Below are positions 36,828 through 46,871 of a stretch of DNA of 64,000 bases, piece by piece. Each line of letters opens with the position of its first letter. The first letter of the stretch is position 1. The notes under the pieces were generated by a model, which ran no database searches, was not told the DNA's origin, and saw nothing but the letters and a program-made list of their open reading frames with translations. The position numbers and the translations under genes are program-made. The stretch comes from Pseudomonas aestuarii (lineage in GTDB: Bacteria > Pseudomonadota > Gammaproteobacteria > Pseudomonadales > Pseudomonadaceae): NCBI RefSeq assembly GCF_027988105.1, contig NZ_JAQJZJ010000001.1, forward strand, positions 434,001 to 498,000, written 5' to 3'.

Positions 36828-37035
36828 GAGGTTGTGAAAGAATTCCCGCCTACTGCGACCGCCTCCAAACGCCCGCTGCTGACGTAGCGCGCCTTGCCGC
36901 GAACGCCTGGAGACGGTCTCGCTACGGCGCTCGATATTTTTACAGCCTCTGAGAGGTTGGAAAACAACGCTCGCCTACGGTGCCCGGCGTCAGGCGCCCA
37001 GCGCGACATTGAGCACTTTTACCCGCTCTGAGCGC
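36826..37035. repeat. Imperfect tandem repeat between piuB and pxpA
   Basis: GAGAGGTTG followed by an A-rich patch and CGCCTAC occurs at 36826 and again at 36951, 125 bp apart. Both units end in a similar way (TTTTTACAGCCTCTGAG and TTTTACCCGCTCTGAG). The second copy is about 40 bp shorter. The first copy starts inside the last codons of the piuB-like gene. It is noncoding and differs from the 135-bp family. Confidence 0.55.
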
Positions 37036-37081
37036 ACGGCCGGGCTTCACGCCACGGCGATGCGGCTCTAAGCTTGTGCAT

Positions 37082-37828
37082 ATGAACAGACGAATCCTGC
37101 TGAACTGCGACATGGGCGAGAGCTTCGGCGCCTGGAACATGGGCGATGATGCCTTGGCCATGCCCTTGGTCGATCAGGCCAACCTGGCCTGTGGTTTTCA
37201 TGCCGGCGATCCGCTGACCATGCAGCGCACTGTCGCCCTGGCGGTGCAGCATGGGGTCAGCATTGGCGCCCATCCCGCCTACCCGGATCTGGTCGGCTTC
37301 GGCCGCCGGCATCTGGCCTGCTCGCCGGAGGAGGTCACGGCTCATGTGCTCTATCAGATTGGCGCGCTTGAAGCCTTCTGCCGCTCCGCCGGCACCCAGG
37401 TGGCCTACGTCAAGCCGCATGGCGCGCTGTACAGCGATCTGGTGCGCGACGATGCCCTGCTTGCGGCGGTGCTGGATGCCTGCGCCAGCTACCGCAAGGG
37501 CTTGCCGCTGATGGTCCTGGCACTGGTCGACAATCGCCGCGAGCTGGAGTTTGCCGATGCCGCCGACGTGCCCCTGGTATTCGAGGCGTTTGCCGACCGT
37601 GCCTACCTCGCCGACGGCCAGTTGGCGCCCCGGCGGCTGGCCGATGCGGTGCACCGCGATCCGCAGCGGATTCTCGATCAGGGCCTGGCCATCGCCCAGG
37701 GTGAAGCCTTTGCCGATATCGACGGCAAGCCGCTGCAACTCTGTGCCGACAGCCTCTGCGTGCATGGCGACAATGCCGAGTCGTTGGCCGTGCTACGGCG
37801 CTTGCGGGCGCTGCTGGACGCCACGTGA
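37082..37828 (+). CDS. pxpA: 5-oxoprolinase subunit A (PxpA, LamB/YcsF family)
   Basis: This 248-residue cytoplasmic subunit acts with PxpB and PxpC in the ATP-dependent hydrolysis of 5-oxoproline to glutamate. Family motifs are [10 protein letters not shown] at the start, [30 protein letters not shown] and the late CVHGDN. I chose the ATG at 37082; a GTG two codons upstream is possible. It overlaps pxpB by one base (TGATG), so the operon is tightly coupled. Confidence 0.94.
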   Translation: MNRRILLNCDMGESFGAWNMGDDALAMPLVDQANLACGFHAGDPLTMQRTVALAVQHGVSIGAHPAYPDLVGFGRRHLACSPEEVTAHVLYQIGALEAFCRSAGTQVAYVKPHGALYSDLVRDDALLAAVLDACASYRKGLPLMVLALVDNRRELEFADAADVPLVFEAFADRAYLADGQLAPRRLADAVHRDPQRILDQGLAIAQGEAFADIDGKPLQLCADSLCVHGDNAESLAVLRRLRALLDAT

Positions 37829-38502
37829 TGCGCCTCGAACCGGCCGGCGCCGAAGCCCTCCTGCTGGTGCTGGCCGAGCAGCCCGACGCGCAGCTGCCGT
37901 TACGCATCGCGCTGCTGGCCGAGCGCATTCGCGACGAACTGGGGCCGTTGCTGCGTGATCTGGTGCCGAGCTGGACCAGCCTGCTGCTGCACTACGACCT
38001 GAGCCGTACCGATCACCAACAACTGACCGCGCGCCTGACGCCTTTGCTGCAGCGCTGGCTCGCCGAGCCCCTGCCGGCCGAGGCGGGGCGCCTGCACGAG
38101 ATTCCGATCTGGTATGCCGGGGCCGACCTGGCCGAGGTGGCGCGTTTGTGCCGGCTGAGCGTGGAGCAGGTGATCGAACTGCACAGCGCCACCGAGTACC
38201 GTGTCGGCGCAATCGGTTTCGCCCCGGGCTTCGCCTACCTGGGCGACCTGCATGAGCGCCTGACCCTGCCGCGACGCAGCACGCCGCGCACCCTGGTGCC
38301 GTCCGGCAGCCTGGCCATCGCCGAGCGGCAGACCGCGATCTATCCCCAGGCCTCGCCCGGGGGCTGGCACCTGCTCGGCCTCTGTCCCTGGCGGCTGTTC
38401 GATGTCCGCCGCGAGCCGCCGTGCCCGCTGGTTGTGGGCGATCGGGTGCGTTTCGTGGCCGTGGGCGAGCAGACCTTCCGCGCCGAGGGCGGGCCGTTAT
38501 GA
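37828..38502 (+). CDS. pxpB: 5-oxoprolinase subunit B (PxpB)
   Basis: This 224-residue protein of the KipI/allophanate-hydrolase subunit 1 type forms a complex with PxpC. The most diagnostic stretch is AIGFAPGFAYLGDL followed by LPRRSTPRTLVPSGSLAIA and YPQASPGGWHLLG. It overlaps pxpA by one base and pxpC by four (ATGA). Confidence 0.94.
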   Translation: MRLEPAGAEALLLVLAEQPDAQLPLRIALLAERIRDELGPLLRDLVPSWTSLLLHYDLSRTDHQQLTARLTPLLQRWLAEPLPAEAGRLHEIPIWYAGADLAEVARLCRLSVEQVIELHSATEYRVGAIGFAPGFAYLGDLHERLTLPRRSTPRTLVPSGSLAIAERQTAIYPQASPGGWHLLGLCPWRLFDVRREPPCPLVVGDRVRFVAVGEQTFRAEGGPL

Positions 38503-39419
38503 GCGGGCTGCGGGTACTCATGCCGGGGCCGCTGAGCCTGTTGCAGGACGCCGGTCGGCACGGCTGGCAGCACCTCGGCGTGTCGCCGGCCGGGCCGCTG
38601 GATCTGCATGCCGCCGCCTGGGCCAATCGCCTGCTGGACAACCCCTGGGGCACCCCGCTGCTGGAGATCGCCCTGGGTCATCTGGAGCTGGAGAGCGAGC
38701 TGGATAGCTGGCTGGCGCTGACCGGCGCGCAGGTCGCGGCGACGCTCGACGGCGCGCCGCTGCCGCCCTGGTCGCGCTTCCCGCTCAGGGCCGGGCAGCG
38801 CCTGCGCTTGGGCTTTGCCCGCAGCGGCCAGCGCGCCTACCTGGCGGTGGCCGGCGGCTTTGTTGCGCCGCCGCTGCTGGGCAGCGTCAGCACCCAACTG
38901 CGTGAAGGCTTGGGCGGCTTGCAGGGCACGGGCGAGCCGTTGCGCGCCGGCGATCTGCTGGCCTGCCAACCGGCCAGCTTGGCGCGCGGCGCCAGCGTGC
39001 CCTGGCCCTATCAGCCGGATTACCGGGCACCGGCTGACTTGCGGGTGATCAGCGGCGGCGATGCGCCGCGCTTCGCGCCCGAGCAGTTGCAGGCCTTCTT
39101 CACCCAGGGCTGGCAGCTCAGCCCGCAGTCCGACCGCATGGGCGCACGCCTGCTCGGTGAGGCCCTGCACGCACCGACCCGGCAGTGGTCGCAGGGCGTC
39201 GGCCGCGGGGCGATCCAGTTGCCGCCCGACGGTCAGCCGATCATCCTGCAGGCCGACCACCAGACCATGGGCGGCTACCCCATCCTCGGCTGGCTGCACC
39301 CGCTCGACCAGGCGCGCCTGGCCCAGTGCCCGCCGCACCACGAACTGCGCTTCCGCCCGGTCGAGATTGGCGAGGCCCAGGCCGAGGTGCGTGAGTTTTA
39401 TCGGTTTTTCGGCCGCTGA
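38499..39419 (+). CDS. pxpC: 5-oxoprolinase subunit C (PxpC)
   Basis: This 306-residue protein is of the KipA/allophanate-hydrolase subunit 2 type. Motifs are PGPLSLLQDAGRHGWQHLGV at the start, SPAGPLD, GQRAYLAVAGG, SDRMGARL and ADHQTMGGYPILG. With PxpA and PxpB it recycles pyroglutamate formed from glutamine or peptides. It converges with the Dpp operon (80-bp gap), which fits a shared peptide and amino-acid salvage role. Confidence 0.94.
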   Translation: MSGLRVLMPGPLSLLQDAGRHGWQHLGVSPAGPLDLHAAAWANRLLDNPWGTPLLEIALGHLELESELDSWLALTGAQVAATLDGAPLPPWSRFPLRAGQRLRLGFARSGQRAYLAVAGGFVAPPLLGSVSTQLREGLGGLQGTGEPLRAGDLLACQPASLARGASVPWPYQPDYRAPADLRVISGGDAPRFAPEQLQAFFTQGWQLSPQSDRMGARLLGEALHAPTRQWSQGVGRGAIQLPPDGQPIILQADHQTMGGYPILGWLHPLDQARLAQCPPHHELRFRPVEIGEAQAEVREFYRFFGR

Positions 39420-39499
39420 TCTTGGTTCAGTCGTGAGCTGTACCCTCGACCGTGCTTCGCGGGCATGGCCCGCTCCTCCAGGGGGGCGTCAGGCTCCAT

Positions 39500-40489
39500 T
39501 CAACCGTTGATCGTCTCCGCGTGATGACAGGCTACCTGCCGCGCTTCGAGCAGGCGCAGCTGCGGCAGTTCGCTGTGGCAGCGCTCGGTCGCATAAGGGC
39601 AGCGCTGGTGGAAGGCGCATCCGGAGGGTGGCGAGAGCGGGTTGGGCAGTTCGCCGCTGAGCTTGATCTTCGGCTTGTTCGGGTCGGGGTGAATGGTGGG
39701 GGTGGCCGAAAGCAGGGCCTGGGTGTAGGGGTGCAGCGGGCGGCTGTAGATGTGCTCGCTGGGGCCCATTTCCACCGGACGACCGAGGTACATCACCAGG
39801 ACGTCGTCGGCGACATGGCGCACCACCGAGAGGTTGTGCGAGATGAACACGTAGCCGGTGTTGAACTCTTCCTGCAGGTCCATGAACAGGTTGAGCACCT
39901 GGGCCTGGATCGACACGTCCAGCGCCGAGGTCGGCTCGTCCGCCACCAGCACCTTGGGCTGTAGCATCATCGCCCGGGCCAGGGCGATACGCTGGCGCTG
40001 GCCGCCGGAGAACATGTGCGGGTAACGCTGGTAGTGCTCCGGGCGCAGGCCGACCTGTTGCATCATTGCCTGCACCTTGTCGCGGCGCTCCAGTCGCGAC
40101 AGCTGGGTGTTGATCAGCAGCGGCTCACCGATCTGGTCGCCCACCTTCTGTCGCGGATTGAGCGAGGCGTAGGGGTTCTGAAACACCATCTGCACGTCGC
40201 GGCGCAGTTGCTTGCGCTCGGCCCTACTGGCACCGGCGACTTCCTGGCCGGCAATCTGCAGCGAGCCGGAGCTGGGCTCCTCGATCAGGGTCAGGGCGCG
40301 GGCCAGGGTCGACTTGCCACAGCCGGATTCGCCGACCACGGCCAGGGTCTTGCCGGCCTGCAGCTCGAAGGAGACGCCGTTGAGTGCCTGGACACTGGCG
40401 GCGGGTTGGAACAGGCCGCGCGACACGCTGTAGTGGCGGGTCAGGTCGCGGGCGGTGAGCACCGCATCGGTGGTCGCAATGACGCTCAT
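39500..40489 (-). CDS. dppF: Dipeptide ABC transporter ATP-binding protein DppF
   Basis: The 329-residue ATPase shows Walker A GESGCGKST, signature FSGGQRQRIALARAM, Walker B VLVADEPTSALD, and the C-terminal oligopeptide-type cysteine motif CAFHQRCPYATERC that in relatives holds an Fe-S or metal site. It is the last gene of the transporter operon. Its ATG overlaps the dppD stop by one base (TGATG). Order BCDF matches the dipeptide transporter of P. aeruginosa. Confidence 0.94.
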   Translation of the reverse strand: MSVIATTDAVLTARDLTRHYSVSRGLFQPAASVQALNGVSFELQAGKTLAVVGESGCGKSTLARALTLIEEPSSGSLQIAGQEVAGASRAERKQLRRDVQMVFQNPYASLNPRQKVGDQIGEPLLINTQLSRLERRDKVQAMMQQVGLRPEHYQRYPHMFSGGQRQRIALARAMMLQPKVLVADEPTSALDVSIQAQVLNLFMDLQEEFNTGYVFISHNLSVVRHVADDVLVMYLGRPVEMGPSEHIYSRPLHPYTQALLSATPTIHPDPNKPKIKLSGELPNPLSPPSGCAFHQRCPYATERCHSELPQLRLLEARQVACHHAETING

Positions 40490-41463
40490 CAGGCCACCTC
40501 GGCATTCAGGTTCAGGGGGAAAAAGCAGCGCACCGCGCCGCGCTCGTGGGGTTCCAGCGCCGGCCGCTGTTCGTGGCAGCGCGCCTGGGCGTAGGGGCAG
40601 CGCGGCGCCAGCAGGCAGCCGTGCGGGCGGTCGTAACGACCGGGGACGATGCCGGGCAGGGTCGCCAGGCGCTGGGCGCCCAGCGAGTGCTCGGGAATCG
40701 CCTTGAGCAGCGCCTCGGTATAGGGGTGAGTCGGTGCCTCGAACAGCTGCGGCACCTGGCCGACTTCCACTGCTTGCCCGGCATACATCACGCACACGCG
40801 CTGGGCGGTCTCGGCGACCACCGCGAGGTCGTGGGTGATCAGCACCAGGGCCATGTCCTGTTCGCGCTGCAGGCCCAGCAGCAGCTCCATGATCTGCGCC
40901 TGGATGGTCACATCCAGCGCGGTGGTGGGTTCGTCGGCGATCAGCAGCTTGGGTTCGGCGGCGATCGCCATGGCGATCGCCACGCGCTGGCTCATGCCGC
41001 CGGAGAGCTGGTGCGGGTAGGCACCGAGGCGGCTTTCGGCGGCAGGGATCTCGACCCGTTCGAGCAGCTGCAGGGCGCGTTGGCGCGCTTGCTTGCCCGA
41101 GAGGCCAAGGTGCTGGCGCAGCACTTCCTCGATCTGAAAGCCGACGGTGAAGCTGGGGTTGAGCGAAGTCATCGGGTCCTGAAAGACCATCGACAGGTCC
41201 TTGCCGACGATGTGCCGGCGCTGCTTGCCCTTCAGCCGCAACATATCGGTGCCGTCGAATTGCAGCTGGTCGGCGCTGACCTTGCCGGGGGCGTCGATCA
41301 GGCCCATCAGCGCCATCATGGTCACCGATTTGCCGGAGCCGGACTCACCGACGATGGCCAGCACCTCGCCCTTGTCTACCGAGAGGTCGAGGCCATCGAC
41401 CACCGGCACCGCGTTGGCGTCGCCGAAGCGCACGCTGAGGTTGTTGATTTGCAAAAGGCTCAT
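40489..41463 (-). CDS. dppD: Dipeptide ABC transporter ATP-binding protein DppD
   Basis: The 324-residue ATPase has Walker [10 protein letters not shown], signature [15 protein letters not shown], Walker [13 protein letters not shown] and a C-terminal cysteine motif ([14 protein letters not shown]). The ATG at 41463 (MSLLQINN) is preceded by GGAG; a start seven codons upstream would overlap dppC. It works as a heterodimer with DppF. Confidence 0.94.
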   Translation of the reverse strand: MSLLQINNLSVRFGDANAVPVVDGLDLSVDKGEVLAIVGESGSGKSVTMMALMGLIDAPGKVSADQLQFDGTDMLRLKGKQRRHIVGKDLSMVFQDPMTSLNPSFTVGFQIEEVLRQHLGLSGKQARQRALQLLERVEIPAAESRLGAYPHQLSGGMSQRVAIAMAIAAEPKLLIADEPTTALDVTIQAQIMELLLGLQREQDMALVLITHDLAVVAETAQRVCVMYAGQAVEVGQVPQLFEAPTHPYTEALLKAIPEHSLGAQRLATLPGIVPGRYDRPHGCLLAPRCPYAQARCHEQRPALEPHERGAVRCFFPLNLNAEVA

Positions 41464-41473
41464 GGTCGGCTCC

Positions 41474-42385
41474 TCAGACGGCATTCTTGAGTTTCGGGTC
41501 GAGCGCGTCGCGCAGCCCGTCGCCCATCAGGTTGATCGCCAGCACGCTGAGCAGGATGGTCAGGCCGGGCAGCGACACCACCCACCAGGCGCGCTCGATG
41601 TAGTCGCGCGCCGAGGCCAGCATGGTGCCCCACTCGGGAGTCGGCGGCTGTACGCCGAGGCCGAGGAAGCCCAGCGCCGCGGCGTCGAGGATCGCCGAGG
41701 AGAAACTCAGGGTGGCCTGGACGATCAGCGGCGCCATGCAGTTGGGCAGCACGGTGACGAACATCAGGCGCAGCAGCCCAGCGCCGGCCAGGCGCGAGGC
41801 GGTGACATAGTCGCGGTCCAGCTCGCCCATCACCGCGGCGCGGGTCAGGCGCACGTAGGACGGCAGCGACACCACGGCGATGGCGATCACCGTGTTGATC
41901 AGCCCGGGGCCGAGGATGGCGACGATGGCCACGGCCAGCAGCAGGGAGGGCAGGGCCAGCATCACGTCCATCAGACGCATGATCGAGGGGCCAAGCAGGC
42001 GCGGGAAGAAGCCGGCGGTCAGGCCGAGGAGGATGCCCGGGATCAGCGACATCAGCACCGAGGACAGGCCGATCAGCAGCGACAGGCGCGCGCCGTGCAT
42101 CAGTCGCGAGAGCAGGTCGCGGCCCAGCTCGTCGGTGCCGAGGAGGAACTGCGCCTGGCCGCCCTCCAGCCACACCGGCGGGGTCAGGAGGAAATCACGG
42201 AATTGCTCGCTGGGGTTGTGCGGCGCCGCCCAAGGGGCGAACAGCGCGCAGAAGATGATCAACAGCATGAAGCCCAGGCCGGCCACGGCGCCCTTGTTGT
42301 GGGCGAAGGCCTGCCAGAATTCCTTCAAGGGCGAGGGGTAGAGCAGGGCCTGGTCGAGGGCCGGGGAAGTCGTGGTTGCAGTCAT
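41474..42385 (-). CDS. dppC: Dipeptide ABC transporter permease DppC
   Basis: The 303-residue inner-membrane permease has six helices and the EAA-type loop ([23 protein letters not shown]) that meets the ATPases. The N-terminal OppC segment ([21 protein letters not shown]) is clear. GAGGAA precedes the ATG. Gaps of 12 and 10 bp to dppB and dppD show one operon. Confidence 0.94.
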   Translation of the reverse strand: MTATTTSPALDQALLYPSPLKEFWQAFAHNKGAVAGLGFMLLIIFCALFAPWAAPHNPSEQFRDFLLTPPVWLEGGQAQFLLGTDELGRDLLSRLMHGARLSLLIGLSSVLMSLIPGILLGLTAGFFPRLLGPSIMRLMDVMLALPSLLLAVAIVAILGPGLINTVIAIAVVSLPSYVRLTRAAVMGELDRDYVTASRLAGAGLLRLMFVTVLPNCMAPLIVQATLSFSSAILDAAALGFLGLGVQPPTPEWGTMLASARDYIERAWWVVSLPGLTILLSVLAINLMGDGLRDALDPKLKNAV

Positions 42386-42397
42386 GGTCGCGATTCC

Positions 42398-43408
42398 TCA
42401 GCGCTGATGGCGGATGCGTGGGTTGGCCAGGCCGTAGAGGATGTCCACGACGAAATTGACCATGATCACCAGGCAGGCGATCAGCAGGATGCCGTTCTGC
42501 ACCACCGGGTAGTCGCGTGCGCCGATCGACTCGATCAACCACTTGCCGATACCCGGCCAGGAGAAGATGGTTTCGGTCAGCACCGCGCCCGCGAGCAGGG
42601 TGCCGACCTGCAGGCCGAACACCGTCAGCACCGGAATCAGCGCGTTGCGCAGGCCGTGGATAAACACCACCCGCGCCGGCGACAGGCCCTTGGCGCGGGC
42701 GGTGCGCACATAGTCCTCACCCAGCACTTCGAGCATGGCCGAACGGGTCATCCGCGCGATCACCGCCAGCGGGATGGTACCGAGCACGATGGCCGGCAGA
42801 ATCAGGTGGCGCAGGGCGTCGACGAAGGCGCCTTCCTCGCCGCTGAGCAGGCTGTCGATCAGCATGAAGCCGGTCACCGGCGGGATGTCGTAGAGCAGGT
42901 CGATGCGCCCGGACACCGGGGTCCAGCCCAGCCAGACGGAGAAGAACATGATCAGCAGCAGGCCCCACCAGAAGATCGGCATCGAGTAACCGGCCAGGGA
43001 GATGCCCATCACCCCATGATCGAACATCGAGCCGCGTTTCAGTGCGGCGACCACTCCGGCGACCAGGCCCAGGCTGCCGGCGAACAGCAGGGCCGCCAGC
43101 GACAATTCGAGGGTGGCGGGGAACAGGGTGAGGAACTCGTCCCAGACGCTGGTGCGGGTGCGCAGCGACTCGCCCAGATCGCCCTGGGCGAGATTGCCAA
43201 TGTAGTCGAGGTACTGGGCGTACAGCGGCTTGTTCAGACCCAGGCGCTCCATGGCCTGGGCATGCATCACCGGGTCGACCCGGCGTTCGCCCATCATCAC
43301 CTCCACCGGGTCGCCGGGGATCATGCGAATCAGGGCGAAGGTCAGCAGGGTGACGCCGAAGAAGGTAGGGATCAACAGCCCCAGACGCCGCGCGATAAAG
43401 GAAAGCAT
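42398..43408 (-). CDS. dppB: Dipeptide ABC transporter permease DppB
   Basis: The 336-residue permease starts with MLSFIARRLGLLIPTFFGVT, and FALIRMIPGDP follows, both classical for DppB. The EAA loop is YVRTARAKGLSPARVVFIHGLRNAL. It forms the channel with DppC. A 143-bp gap separates it from the upstream binding-protein gene, enough for an internal processing site or weak promoter. Confidence 0.95.
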   Translation of the reverse strand: MLSFIARRLGLLIPTFFGVTLLTFALIRMIPGDPVEVMMGERRVDPVMHAQAMERLGLNKPLYAQYLDYIGNLAQGDLGESLRTRTSVWDEFLTLFPATLELSLAALLFAGSLGLVAGVVAALKRGSMFDHGVMGISLAGYSMPIFWWGLLLIMFFSVWLGWTPVSGRIDLLYDIPPVTGFMLIDSLLSGEEGAFVDALRHLILPAIVLGTIPLAVIARMTRSAMLEVLGEDYVRTARAKGLSPARVVFIHGLRNALIPVLTVFGLQVGTLLAGAVLTETIFSWPGIGKWLIESIGARDYPVVQNGILLIACLVIMVNFVVDILYGLANPRIRHQR

Positions 43409-43551
43409 AGTGATTCAATACTCCACATCAGGTTCATCTGCTCGGCGGCGGCATGGGCCAGCCGATGTTTTTTGTCAGGGGACTAGCGAAGTCTGGTCCA
43501 CCGTTGGTTGCGGCGCGGACTGTGCGGTTAATCCACCCCAAGATTGACCCT

Positions 43552-45159
43552 TCATTGCAGTCTCACCTTGGCGAAATTGTTCGAGCCCATGGGGCTGAGG
43601 ACGAAGCCCTGCACGCCTTTGCGCAGGGCACCGAACTGCCTGGGGTGGGCCAGGGGAATCCACGGCGCCTGCTCATGGAAGATTGCCAGGGCCTGGCGAT
43701 AGAGGGCCGCGCGTTGCCCCTGGCCCTGCTCCCGGCGGGCCTGGCCGATCAGCGCATCGAAGTCCGGATCGCACCAGCCGGCCTGGTTCTCGCCGGACTC
43801 GGCCGCAGCGCAGGACAGGTTGGGGCTGAGGAAGTTGTCCGGGTCGCCGTTGTCGCCGGCCCAGCCCATGAATACCAGGTCGTGCTCGCCGTTCTTGGCG
43901 CGCTTGATCAGCTCGCCCCATTCGAACACGCGAATCTCGGCCTGGATGCCGATGGCGGCGAGGTCGGCCTGGAGCATCTGCGCGCCTATGCCCGGGTTGG
44001 GGTTGGTCGGGCCGCCGCCGGGGCGGGTCCAGATCGATAGCGTGAAGCCTTCGCCATGGCCGGCATCGCGCAGCAGCTGGCGGGCGCGGGCCGGATCGTG
44101 GGGCCAGCCGTGCAGTCGCGGGTCGTGGCCCCAGAGGGTCGCTGGATAGGGGGCCAGCGCCGGGCTGGCGTTGCCCTCGCCATACTGCGCGCGGATATAG
44201 GCGGCCTTGTCGAAGGCCAGGTTGAGCGCCTGGCGCACCCGCACATCGTCCAGCGGTGGGTGGCGGGTGTTGATGCCGATGTAGGCGGTGAGCAGCGAGT
44301 CGAGCTCCAGCACCTGCAGTTCCGGGTCGGCCTTCAGGGCCGGAATGTCCACCGGTCGCGGGTGCAGGGCGATCTGGCAGTCGCCGGCCTTGAGCTTCTG
44401 CTGGCGCACGTTGGGCTCGGGGGTGATGGCCAGGATCAGCTTGTCGATGGCCGGCGCGCCGTCCCAGTAGGCCGGGTTGCCATGAAAGCGCACCTGGGCG
44501 TCCTTGGCGTAGCGCTCGAAGACGAAGGGGCCGGTGCCGATCGGCAGGCGGTTGAGCTGCTCGGGCTGGCCCCGGGCGAGCAGCCGCTCGGCGTATTCGG
44601 CGGAATAGATGGAGGCGAAGCCCATGGCCAGGTCGGCCAGGAAGGGCGCCTCGGGATGCTTGAGTACGAAGCGCACGCGGTAGTCGCCGAGCCTGTCGAT
44701 GCGCTCGATCAGATCCGCCATGGCCATGGCTTCGGCATAGGGGAAACCACGCACGGATAGCGCATGCCAGGGATGGGCCGGGTCGAGCTGGCGCTGGAAA
44801 CTCCAGAGCACGTCGTCGGCGTTGAAGGCACGGCTCGGAGTGAACCAGTCGGTGCGGTGAAACTGCACGCCTTGGCGCAGGTGGAAGGTGTAGCTCAGGC
44901 CATCGGCCGAGATTTCCCAGCGCTCGGCCAGGCCGGGGACCAACTCGGTGCTGCCGGGAGCGAAGCGCACCAGGCGCTCGAAGAGCGTCTCCGCAGAAGC
45001 GTCGGCGGTGGTGGCGGCAGTGTACTGGACGATATCGAAGCCTTCCGGGCTGGCTTCGCTGCATACCACCAGGCTGGTGCTGGCGGCATGAGTCTGGCTG
45101 CTGACAGCTAGCGCGCCGCAGAGCAGCAGGCAGGTCAAGACAGGTGAGGTGTTCTGCAT
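43552..45159 (-). CDS. Peptide ABC transporter substrate-binding protein, copy 1
   Basis: The 535-residue periplasmic SBP family 5 protein starts MQNTSPVLTCLLLCGALAVSSQTHA (signal peptide, cleaved near THA). The mature body begins with VVCSEASPEGFDI and has the family core AERWEISADGLSYTFHLRQGV and IGTGPFVFERY. It is clearly paralogous to the next gene, so DppA has been duplicated. The two probably feed one DppBCDF channel with different peptide preference. The open frame extends 20 codons upstream without homology. Confidence 0.92.
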   Translation of the reverse strand: MQNTSPVLTCLLLCGALAVSSQTHAASTSLVVCSEASPEGFDIVQYTAATTADASAETLFERLVRFAPGSTELVPGLAERWEISADGLSYTFHLRQGVQFHRTDWFTPSRAFNADDVLWSFQRQLDPAHPWHALSVRGFPYAEAMAMADLIERIDRLGDYRVRFVLKHPEAPFLADLAMGFASIYSAEYAERLLARGQPEQLNRLPIGTGPFVFERYAKDAQVRFHGNPAYWDGAPAIDKLILAITPEPNVRQQKLKAGDCQIALHPRPVDIPALKADPELQVLELDSLLTAYIGINTRHPPLDDVRVRQALNLAFDKAAYIRAQYGEGNASPALAPYPATLWGHDPRLHGWPHDPARARQLLRDAGHGEGFTLSIWTRPGGGPTNPNPGIGAQMLQADLAAIGIQAEIRVFEWGELIKRAKNGEHDLVFMGWAGDNGDPDNFLSPNLSCAAAESGENQAGWCDPDFDALIGQARREQGQGQRAALYRQALAIFHEQAPWIPLAHPRQFGALRKGVQGFVLSPMGSNNFAKVRLQ

Positions 45160-45223
45160 ACGGCTATTCCCGTGGGGGGCTGTGCTTGCAACGCCGGCCG
45201 GGTAGGCCGCTGTTGGCACGAGA

Positions 45224-45251
45224 CCCGAGCCGGTGGATAAACCGGCTCGGG
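45224..45251 (-). terminator. Stable hairpin between the two binding-protein genes
   Basis: CCCGAGCCGGT (45224-45234) and ACCGGCTCGGG (45241-45251) form a perfect 11-bp stem with a six-base loop, 19 bp after the stop of the first binding-protein gene. There is no T-run, so it may protect the upstream mRNA or cause partial termination, allowing surplus of the first binding protein. Confidence 0.6.
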
Positions 45252-45269
45252 TGGGTTACTGACAGGGAA

Positions 45270-46871
45270 TTACTTGCCGACACTCACGCCATAGAAGGAG
45301 TTGAGGGCGAACGGGCTGATCTTGAAGCCCTGCACGTTCTTGCGCATCGGCTGGTACACCGTGGAGTGGGCGATCGGGGTGATCGGCACTTCGTGCTTGA
45401 GGATGACCTGGGCCTGCTTGTACAGCTTGGTGCGCTCGGCGACGTCGGTGGTGCGTTTGGCCGCCTTGATCAGCTTGTCGTAGTCGGCGTCGCACCACTT
45501 GGAGAAGTTGTTGCCGTCGACCGCGTCGCAGCCATACAGGGTGCCTAGCCAGTTGTCCGGATCACCGTTGTCGCCGCTCCAGCCGATCAGCATGGCGTCG
45601 TGCTCGCCGGCCTTGGAGCGCTTGAGGTACTCGCCCCACTCGTAGGTGACGATCTTCGCCTTGATGCCGACGTTGGCCCAGTCGGCCTGAAGGATCTCGG
45701 CCATCAGCTTGGCATTGGGGTTGTACGGACGCTGCACCGGCATGGCCCACAGGGTGATCTCGGTACCCTCGGCGACGCCTGCGGCCTTGAGCAGCTCCCT
45801 GGCTTTTTCCGGGTTGTAGCCGGCATCCTTGATGGCCTCGTTGTAGGACCACTGGGTCGGCGGCATGCCGTTGACCGCCAGCTGCCCGGCGCTCTGGTAG
45901 ACCGCGTCGATGATCGCCTGCTTGTTCACTGCCATGTCCAGGGCCTGGCGCACTTGCAGCTGGTCCAGCGGGGGATGGGTGACGTTGTAGGCGATATAGC
46001 CATCGTTGAAGCCCGGTTGCGACGGCATCACGATGTTTGGGTCCTTCGCCAGCGATTCGAGATCAGCCGGGCGCGGGTTGAGGGTGACCTGGCATTCGCC
46101 GGCTTTGAGCTTTTGAATGCGCACCGATGCATCGGTGTTGATGGCGAAGATCAGGTTGTCGATCTTCACGTCATCCGGCTTCCAGTAGTCCTTGTTGCCG
46201 GTAAAGCGGATCTGCGCGTCTTTCTGGTAGCGCTTGAACACGAAAGGACCGGTGCCGATCGGCTTCTGGTTGATATCGGCCGCGTTGCCCTGCTTGAGCA
46301 ACTGGTCGGCGTACTCGGCGGAGTGAATCGAGGCGAAGCTCATCGCCAGGTTCTGGATGAAGGCGGCATCCACCTCGTTGAGGGTGAAGCGCACGGTCAG
46401 GTCGTCGAGCTTTTCCAGCTTGGCGATATTGGCGTCCATGCCCATGTCGGTGAAGTAGGGGAATTCGGTCGGGTAGGCCTTGCGGAACGGGTGGTTGGTG
46501 TCGAGCATGCGGTTGAAGGTGAACAGCACGTCGTCGGCGTTGAACTCGCGGCTCGGCTTGAAATACTCGGTGGTATGGAATTTCACCCCGGGCCGCAGGT
46601 GGAAGGTGTAGATCAGGCCATCATCGGAAACGTCCCACTTTTCGGCCAGGCCGGGGATGACCGCAGTGCCGCCGCGCTCGAATTGGCTCAGGCGGTTGAA
46701 GATGGTTTCTGCGGCGGCATCGAAGTCGGTGCCGGTGGTGTAGAGGCCAGGATCGAAACCGGCCGGGCTGCCTTCGGAGCAGAACACCAGATTGCTGGCA
46801 GCATGGGCAAGCGGGGTGCTGGCGATCAGCCCAGCAATGACCATGGCCTGGATGACGGCGTTTTTACGCAT
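45270..46871 (-). CDS. dppA: Dipeptide ABC transporter substrate-binding protein DppA, copy 2
   Basis: The 533-residue periplasmic protein has a signal peptide (MRKNAVIQAMVIAGLIASTPLAHA) and the SBP family 5 body: VFCSEGSPAGFDPGLYT, LAEKWDVSDDGLIYTF, IGTGPFVFKRYQKDAQI, and the ligand-region motif GWSGDNGDPDNWLG. It is the promoter-proximal gene of the transporter operon. The ATG at 46871 fits the signal peptide; the longer open frame upstream is not conserved. Related dipeptide receptors also bind heme in some species. Confidence 0.94.
   Translation of the reverse strand: MRKNAVIQAMVIAGLIASTPLAHAASNLVFCSEGSPAGFDPGLYTTGTDFDAAAETIFNRLSQFERGGTAVIPGLAEKWDVSDDGLIYTFHLRPGVKFHTTEYFKPSREFNADDVLFTFNRMLDTNHPFRKAYPTEFPYFTDMGMDANIAKLEKLDDLTVRFTLNEVDAAFIQNLAMSFASIHSAEYADQLLKQGNAADINQKPIGTGPFVFKRYQKDAQIRFTGNKDYWKPDDVKIDNLIFAINTDASVRIQKLKAGECQVTLNPRPADLESLAKDPNIVMPSQPGFNDGYIAYNVTHPPLDQLQVRQALDMAVNKQAIIDAVYQSAGQLAVNGMPPTQWSYNEAIKDAGYNPEKARELLKAAGVAEGTEITLWAMPVQRPYNPNAKLMAEILQADWANVGIKAKIVTYEWGEYLKRSKAGEHDAMLIGWSGDNGDPDNWLGTLYGCDAVDGNNFSKWCDADYDKLIKAAKRTTDVAERTKLYKQAQVILKHEVPITPIAHSTVYQPMRKNVQGFKISPFALNSFYGVSVGK

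Noticed and set aside
41201-43486. A 761-codon plus-strand frame opposite dppB/dppC
   Set aside because: Antisense of two certain permease genes, very Gln/His/Asp-rich.
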